From NCBI RefSeq assembly GCF_036379515.1, contig NZ_DASVGN010000032.1, positions 26,692 through 90,691 on the forward strand: DNA of 64,000 nt, in the 5' to 3' direction. Below are positions 60,203 through 64,000 of this stretch, in pieces (position 1 is the stretch's first letter; each line of letters begins with the position of its first letter). Both the position numbers and the translations under genes were made by a program. Below the pieces are notes generated by a model. It did not search any database. It saw only the letters and a list, made by a program, of their open reading frames with translations, and had not been told where the DNA came from. Source of the stretch: Castellaniella sp036379515. Its GTDB lineage: Bacteria > Pseudomonadota > Gammaproteobacteria > Burkholderiales > Burkholderiaceae_B.

Positions 60203-61393
60203 TCAGGCCTCCCGATCTGTGAGGGCGGCAGATTCGCGCTGGAAGAAGCGCCGCACTGCGTTCCAGACGTCGCTGCGTTCGTGCACCGTGTAGATGCTGG
60301 CCGGATAGTTGCGCGACTCCAGCGATTGGAACAGGCGCCCCATTTCGGACAGCCCTGATTCGTGGGGGTTCTGGGGCGTTTCCACGAACCCCATGAAATT
60401 CACGGTGTCGCCCAGCCGACACAGCAGTTTGTCTGCGAGGTCGCTGTCATCGGCGAAATTTTCGCCGTCTGAGGCGTAGAACAGGTAATGGTTGTAGCGG
60501 CGGGTTGGATAACGTTTGTCAAAAATGTCCAAGGCTAACTGGAAGGCACTGGAGGCCGTGGTTCCCCCGGTGGCGGTTACTTGAAAAAACTCTTCTTCGG
60601 TGAATTCCCATGCCTGGTCGGTGTGCGCGATGAAGATGATTTCCAATGTGCTGTCGTATTGCCTGCGCAGCCCCTGCACGACCCAGAAGAAGAACGATTT
60701 GGCGAGCTTGCGGCGCTCTTCATCCATGGACCCCGAGACGTCCAGCACCAGGGCGACCACCGCATCGGTAGCAGGGCGCTGGCGCCTGGCGAGCTGACGA
60801 AACCTCAGATCTTCATCCGAGAACGGAGCAGCGCCCTTTGGTTGAGCATGACGACGCTTGATGGCCTCTTTGAGTGTCATGCGCCGGTCGAGCCGAGAAA
60901 TGGGACCGTGCCGGCTCCAGCCTTCCCGGACGAGATCTTCGTCGCGTAGCGCATCACTTGTCCGTGGCTTAAGGTCGGGCAGATGCAGTTCTTCCCAGAT
61001 CCAGTCCACGATGTCTTCGATCTTTAGCTCGATCAGGAACCGAAGCTCGCCCCCCCCGCCGCCCCCGGCACCAGCGTGGCCATTGCCTTGCCCCTGGTCT
61101 TGCTGATAGACGTCATTGGGCCGCCCACCTCCCTGACCGACGCCGGATTCCTCATTGCGTGGACTCAGCCGGAACCGGTAGTGCTCCAGGAAATGAACCG
61201 GGATCTGCACGGTGTGACTGGAGGGGCGACTCAGGATGTCGGCTCCTGCGATCATCTCCGGAAGCTGATCGCGGACTGCCTCTCGTATTTTTTCGTTATG
61301 TCGCAGCCAGTCGCGCGCACCGCGCGAGAACAGGTCATACCAACGGTGTGCGTGCGCCAGGTTGGACAGCTGCCGATAAGCGGGCTTGGTCAT
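60203..61393 (-). CDS. yeaH: YeaH/YhbH family (DUF444) protein
   Basis: 396 residues with a von Willebrand A-type MIDAS motif (LVLDVSGSMDEERR near residue 215), TATGGTTASSAF, and an Gly-rich low-complexity loop (about residues 105-115). The function is unknown; the family is always near PrkA and SpoVR. It starts 23 bases after the prkA stop and ends one base before SpoVR. Confidence 0.95.
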   Translation of the reverse strand: MTKPAYRQLSNLAHAHRWYDLFSRGARDWLRHNEKIREAVRDQLPEMIAGADILSRPSSHTVQIPVHFLEHYRFRLSPRNEESGVGQGGGRPNDVYQQDQGQGNGHAGAGGGGGGELRFLIELKIEDIVDWIWEELHLPDLKPRTSDALRDEDLVREGWSRHGPISRLDRRMTLKEAIKRRHAQPKGAAPFSDEDLRFRQLARRQRPATDAVVALVLDVSGSMDEERRKLAKSFFFWVVQGLRRQYDSTLEIIFIAHTDQAWEFTEEEFFQVTATGGTTASSAFQLALDIFDKRYPTRRYNHYLFYASDGENFADDSDLADKLLCRLGDTVNFMGFVETPQNPHESGLSEMGRLFQSLESRNYPASIYTVHERSDVWNAVRRFFQRESAALTDREA

Positions 61394-61416
61394 GATGACG
61401 ACCTTGCATGCCTTGA

Positions 61417-63366
61417 CTACTCTTGCGCCAGCAATGTGGTCACGTAGTTGAGCGCTTCGTGCGCACTGTGTGCGTCGTAGCCGTAATCGTTGACCAGGCG
61501 CTCTTCGACTGCCGAAATCTTTTTCAGGGTTTCGGTGTCAGCTCGTGTGCTGGAGGTGACCAGACGCAAGACGTCGCGGCGCTCCTCGAACAGGTACTGC
61601 TCTATGGCTTCTCTCAGCCGAGCATGCTCTGCCAGCGTGAATTTGGCCCCTCGCTTGTAGGCTGCCAGCGCTTTGCGCACGATTTCCTGCCGAAATGAGG
61701 TTTTGCCGGAGTCTGAAATGCCGATCTTGGTTTCCACGCTGCGCAGAAATCTTTCGTCGGCGTCGCGTTCTTCCCCGGTGATCGGGTCGGCGATCTTGCG
61801 GCTTTCCAGCACGGCTTCGACTTCATCGAGGTACTTGTCCAGGAGCTCCTCAGCCTCGTCCTGAAATGATACGAACAGCGCCTTGTGGACGTCTTCCTTG
61901 ACCCAGCGGTTGTAGAAGTCCTTGCGGGTGGTGACGAGGAAATCCGTCCATTGTTTCTTGAGCTTGGCGTCCATGCGTGCATCGAGCTCGATGGCGTCCT
62001 TGAGCGCGAGCAGCACTTCCATTGCAGTCAGACTCTTGCTTTCCGATTGGCTGATGGCGCCGGCCAGGGCATTGACGATGAAGCGGGGTGACACTCCGTC
62101 CATGCCTTCGTCGGGTTGTTCACGCATGATGCGTTCTGCCTCGGCGTCTGAAACCCCCTCGACGGCCTCATGAGCGTGGATACGCAATTTTTTGCTCAGA
62201 TCCAGATCGGCGCGTTCGGATGTTTTCAGCCGGGTCAGAATGGCAAAGACGGCTGCTACTTGCAGCGCGTGCGGGTCCAGGTGAACCTGCGTAAACGATG
62301 GCGTCGACGAGGTGAGCTTGTGGTAGATGCGGGCTTCATCGGTGTAGCACAGGGTATAGGGCACCTGCACGATCACCATCCGGTCGAGCAAGGCCTCGTT
62401 CTCCTTCTCTTGCAGGAAGCGGCGAAACTCGGCCATGTTGGTATGCGCCACGATGGTCTCGTCGATATAGATCAGTGGAAAGCGCGAGACCTTGACAACC
62501 TGTTCCTGCGTCAGGGTCAGCAACAGATACAGAAACTCGCGCTTGACCTTCAGGATCTCGATCATTTCCAGAAGCCCGCGATTACCGGCATAGACGGCAC
62601 CGGACCACGACCACGCGCGCGGATCGCCTTCGTCACCGTATTCAGCAACCTTGGACAGGTCGACCGAGCCTACGAGGTCTGCAATGTCAGCCGTCGTGGG
62701 GTCGTGTGGTGCGTAGGTTCCTACTGCGTTGCGGCCCGCCTCGTCGATGAAGATACGGTGCACAGGCACACGCGCGAAATCCCCCTGGTATTTCTCGTCG
62801 AGCAGGGCACGGGTGAAGGGTGACATTTCGCCACTGAGAGCAACACCGTAGGTTTCCTTGAATTCTGCCTGCTTGCCGTGAGGAATCAGAAGTAGTGGCG
62901 ACTCTTGAATCGGGCTTTCCTGGATGGCGTAGAGCGCTCCTTCGTCTGTATGGCTATAAGCTTCGAGGCCACGCTTGAGCAATGTCACCAGGCTAGATTT
63001 GCCGCCGGACGGTGGCCCCAGCAAAAGTAGCAAGCGGCGGCCCACCTCAGAGCCCTCACTGGCCGCCTTGAAGTAATTGGCCACGCGCTCGAGCGCCTGA
63101 TCGATGCCGAATAACTCGTCCTGGAACAGCTTGTAGCGTGTGGTGCCACTTAGCTTTTGGGTTTCCAGGCCTTGCCAGGAGATCATGTCCCAGATGTATT
63201 GGTGGCTGGATCGTGCGGCTCGCGCAGGGTCGTCCGCGACGATGGTGCGCAGATAGTCGCTGAATGTGCCTTCCCACTGCTGGGCTTGCTGCTTGCGCGA
63301 ATAGTCTGCCAGCGATTCGACAAATTCAGAACGGTTGTGCCCTGTTTCTTGAATGCGATTGCTCAC
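61417..63366 (-). CDS. prkA: PrkA family serine protein kinase
   Basis: 649 residues (E. coli YeaG 644). An N-terminal AAA domain has Walker A GPPSGGKSSLV (about residue 115) and a C-terminal PrkA kinase domain (about 390-640; VKEDVHKALFVSFQDEAEELLDKYLDEVEAVL). First gene of the prkA-yeaH-spoVR operon, which is usually under stress or stationary-phase control. An inverted repeat lies 89 bases upstream. Confidence 0.96.
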   Translation of the reverse strand: MSNRIQETGHNRSEFVESLADYSRKQQAQQWEGTFSDYLRTIVADDPARAARSSHQYIWDMISWQGLETQKLSGTTRYKLFQDELFGIDQALERVANYFKAASEGSEVGRRLLLLLGPPSGGKSSLVTLLKRGLEAYSHTDEGALYAIQESPIQESPLLLIPHGKQAEFKETYGVALSGEMSPFTRALLDEKYQGDFARVPVHRIFIDEAGRNAVGTYAPHDPTTADIADLVGSVDLSKVAEYGDEGDPRAWSWSGAVYAGNRGLLEMIEILKVKREFLYLLLTLTQEQVVKVSRFPLIYIDETIVAHTNMAEFRRFLQEKENEALLDRMVIVQVPYTLCYTDEARIYHKLTSSTPSFTQVHLDPHALQVAAVFAILTRLKTSERADLDLSKKLRIHAHEAVEGVSDAEAERIMREQPDEGMDGVSPRFIVNALAGAISQSESKSLTAMEVLLALKDAIELDARMDAKLKKQWTDFLVTTRKDFYNRWVKEDVHKALFVSFQDEAEELLDKYLDEVEAVLESRKIADPITGEERDADERFLRSVETKIGISDSGKTSFRQEIVRKALAAYKRGAKFTLAEHARLREAIEQYLFEERRDVLRLVTSSTRADTETLKKISAVEERLVNDYGYDAHSAHEALNYVTTLLAQE

Positions 63367-63454
63367 GGCTGTTCTCCAGACGTGGGGCTGGGTGACCTGC
63401 TGGCGTAGGCTACGTATTGAGGGGTCGGCGTCGGTGGTGACTCAACCTCGAAAT

Positions 63455-63473
63455 GTCCAACTATAGGTTGGAC
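63455..63473. repeat. 7-bp inverted repeat upstream of prkA
   Basis: GTCCAAC (63455-63461) and GTTGGAC (63467-63473) around TATAG, 89 bases upstream of prkA on its minus-strand promoter side. It could be an operator; a chance hairpin cannot be excluded. Confidence 0.45.
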
Positions 63474-63510
63474 GCATTTTGGGAGTGGAAGTTCAGTAGA
63501 GAGGATCGCC

Positions 63511-63545
63511 CAAAACAAAACGCCCGACAGAGAACTGTCAGGCGG
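63511..63545 (-). terminator. Rho-independent terminator of the tRNA
   Basis: Arms CGCCTGACAG and CTGTCGGGCG (minus strand, 63544-63521) pair at nine of ten positions around a TTCT loop and are followed by TTTTGTTTT. It lies 7 bases after the CCA end of the tRNA fragment, so the tRNA terminator was left intact by the insertion. Confidence 0.8.
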
Positions 63546-63551
63546 TTGTTC

Positions 63552-63600
63552 TGGTGGAGACGAGGAGGATCGAACTCCCGACCTTCGCATTGCGAATGCG
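63552..63600 (-). tRNA. 3' half of tRNA-Ala(CGC), probable attachment site
   Basis: Minus strand, 63600 to 63552: anticodon loop TTCGCAA (anticodon CGC) with its 3' stem, AGGTC variable loop, T arm GGGAG-TTCGATC-CTCCT, acceptor strand CGTCTCC, A73 and CCA. U70 in the acceptor strand allows the G3-U70 pair that marks alanine tRNAs. The 5' half is missing: sequence identity to a tRNA stops at 63601, in the anticodon stem, and no D arm or 5' acceptor follows. This is the usual mark of integration by a tyrosine recombinase at a tRNA 3' end; the intact gene should be at the far end of the element. Confidence 0.75.
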
Positions 63601-63692
63601 TTTTGGCACCTAGCGGGAAACACGAAGAACCGCATAAACACACGCTTTTCCATACCCAGCGTTCCCGAATTTTACCCCGATTTACTGGGCCG

Positions 63693-63710
63693 ATTGTGCC
63701 AATTGTGCCA
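63693..63710. repeat. Tandem 9-bp repeat near the element end
   Basis: ATTGTGCCA at 63693-63701 and again at 63702-63710, with a further GCTGTGCC at 63715. Short direct repeats close to an att site are typical of recombinase arm or excisionase binding sites. Confidence 0.5.
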
Positions 63711-63804
63711 AGGAGCTGTGCCGCGAACGTGAGCTCAAAGTAGGTGCCGGTATCCAGGTGCTATACCTAAAGCAGCCGACTTGGTTGCTAACCCTGGAAC
63801 CTAC

Positions 63805-64000
63805 ATGAACCGCTCTCCAGCTATCGGCCTTCAGCCACTCCTCACCGCTGCACAGGCGGCCCCGCTTTTGGGGCTGGCTTTGCAGACCATTTACAACCGC
63901 GTTAGCAGTGGAGGCGATCTGCCGCCCGTGATCTATGTAGGCGATAAGCATCACGGCAAGCGGCCACGGCTACGCTTTGATCCAGATGATATTGCGTTGT
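63805..64000 (+). CDS. AlpA/excisionase-like HTH protein, 3' end cut by window edge
   Basis: 65 codons are visible. The pattern PLLTAAQAAPLLGLALQTIYNRVSSG ... PRLRFDPDDIAL matches the MerR-like helix-turn-helix of the excisionase/AlpA family (LLT-x-AA-LLG-x-TIY-R, then LRF-x-x-DI). Such proteins drive excision or early transcription of prophages and integrative islands. It lies 205 bases inside the tRNA fragment, on the element side. The ATG at 63805 has only weak upstream purines. Confidence 0.7.
   Translation, partial: MNRSPAIGLQPLLTAAQAAPLLGLALQTIYNRVSSGGDLPPVIYVGDKHHGKRPRLRFDPDDIAL

Noticed and set aside
63453..63743. Small plus-strand open frame spanning the tRNA fragment and terminator
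   Set aside because: It covers structural RNA features and has no ribosome-binding site or family match.
63682..63954. Minus-strand frame opposite the AlpA-like gene
   Set aside because: The plus-strand frame shows a clear HTH pattern; the minus-strand one shows none.
1..64000. CRISPR arrays, transposases, rRNA operons
   Set aside because: No regularly spaced direct repeats, no transposase-like proteins with inverted ends and no rRNA sequence were seen.

Overview
The window is a 64 kb chromosomal stretch from a GC-rich flagellated betaproteobacterium. It is most like the Alcaligenaceae (Bordetella/Achromobacter relatives), judged from gene order and protein flavour: FlhDC master regulator, motAB-cheAWRBYZ, flhBAF, flgNMA/flgB-L, fliF-R and flaG-fliDST all in one block. 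The genus cannot be fixed from sequence reading alone.

Layout. 3-1523 is a nearly complete glpD cut by the left edge. 1524-46055 is one nearly uninterrupted flagellar and chemotaxis locus. It starts with an AT-rich control region and flhDC, followed by motAB and che genes, then flhB-flhA-flhF. The flgN-flgM-flgA genes face the flgBCDEFGHIJ-flgKL series. The large fliFGHIJKLMNOPQR operon runs on the minus strand. fliE stands alone. A minus-strand flaG-fliD-fliS-fliT operon continues into a second FliK-like gene and a small FlhB-C-terminal homologue. fliA (sigma-28) closes the block. Three sequences match the sigma-28 pattern (TAAA-type -35, N11, CCG-type -10) at exactly the expected class III genes: flgM, flgK and flaG. 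No flagellin gene, chemoreceptor gene, cheD or flhG lies in the window, so those functions must be encoded elsewhere or be absent.

46056-54860 is housekeeping and small accessory genes: a hemerythrin-domain gene under an NsrR-like operator, alaS, a TusA-like gene, rpsP-rimM-trmD (without rplS next to it), a secreted PIG-L deacetylase, a secreted protein of unknown function, a CorA-type transporter and a PAS-domain protein. 54913-58644 carries a MarR-MFS pair, an acetoacetate-decarboxylase family enzyme and a Tat-exported protein with two cupredoxin-like halves. 58813-63366 is the PrkA-YeaH-SpoVR stress operon.

The right edge is a mobile-element boundary. The 3' half of a tRNA-Ala(CGC) gene with its own terminator (63511-63600) is joined to foreign-looking DNA that starts an AlpA/excisionase-like gene running off the window. 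The cargo of that element is not visible here. The most unusual signals inside the window are the 380-residue C-terminal extension of FlhF, the FliK2/FlhB-C pair placed in a late sigma-28 operon, the duplicated FliN motif, the hook protein insertion, and the two-domain cupredoxin protein.
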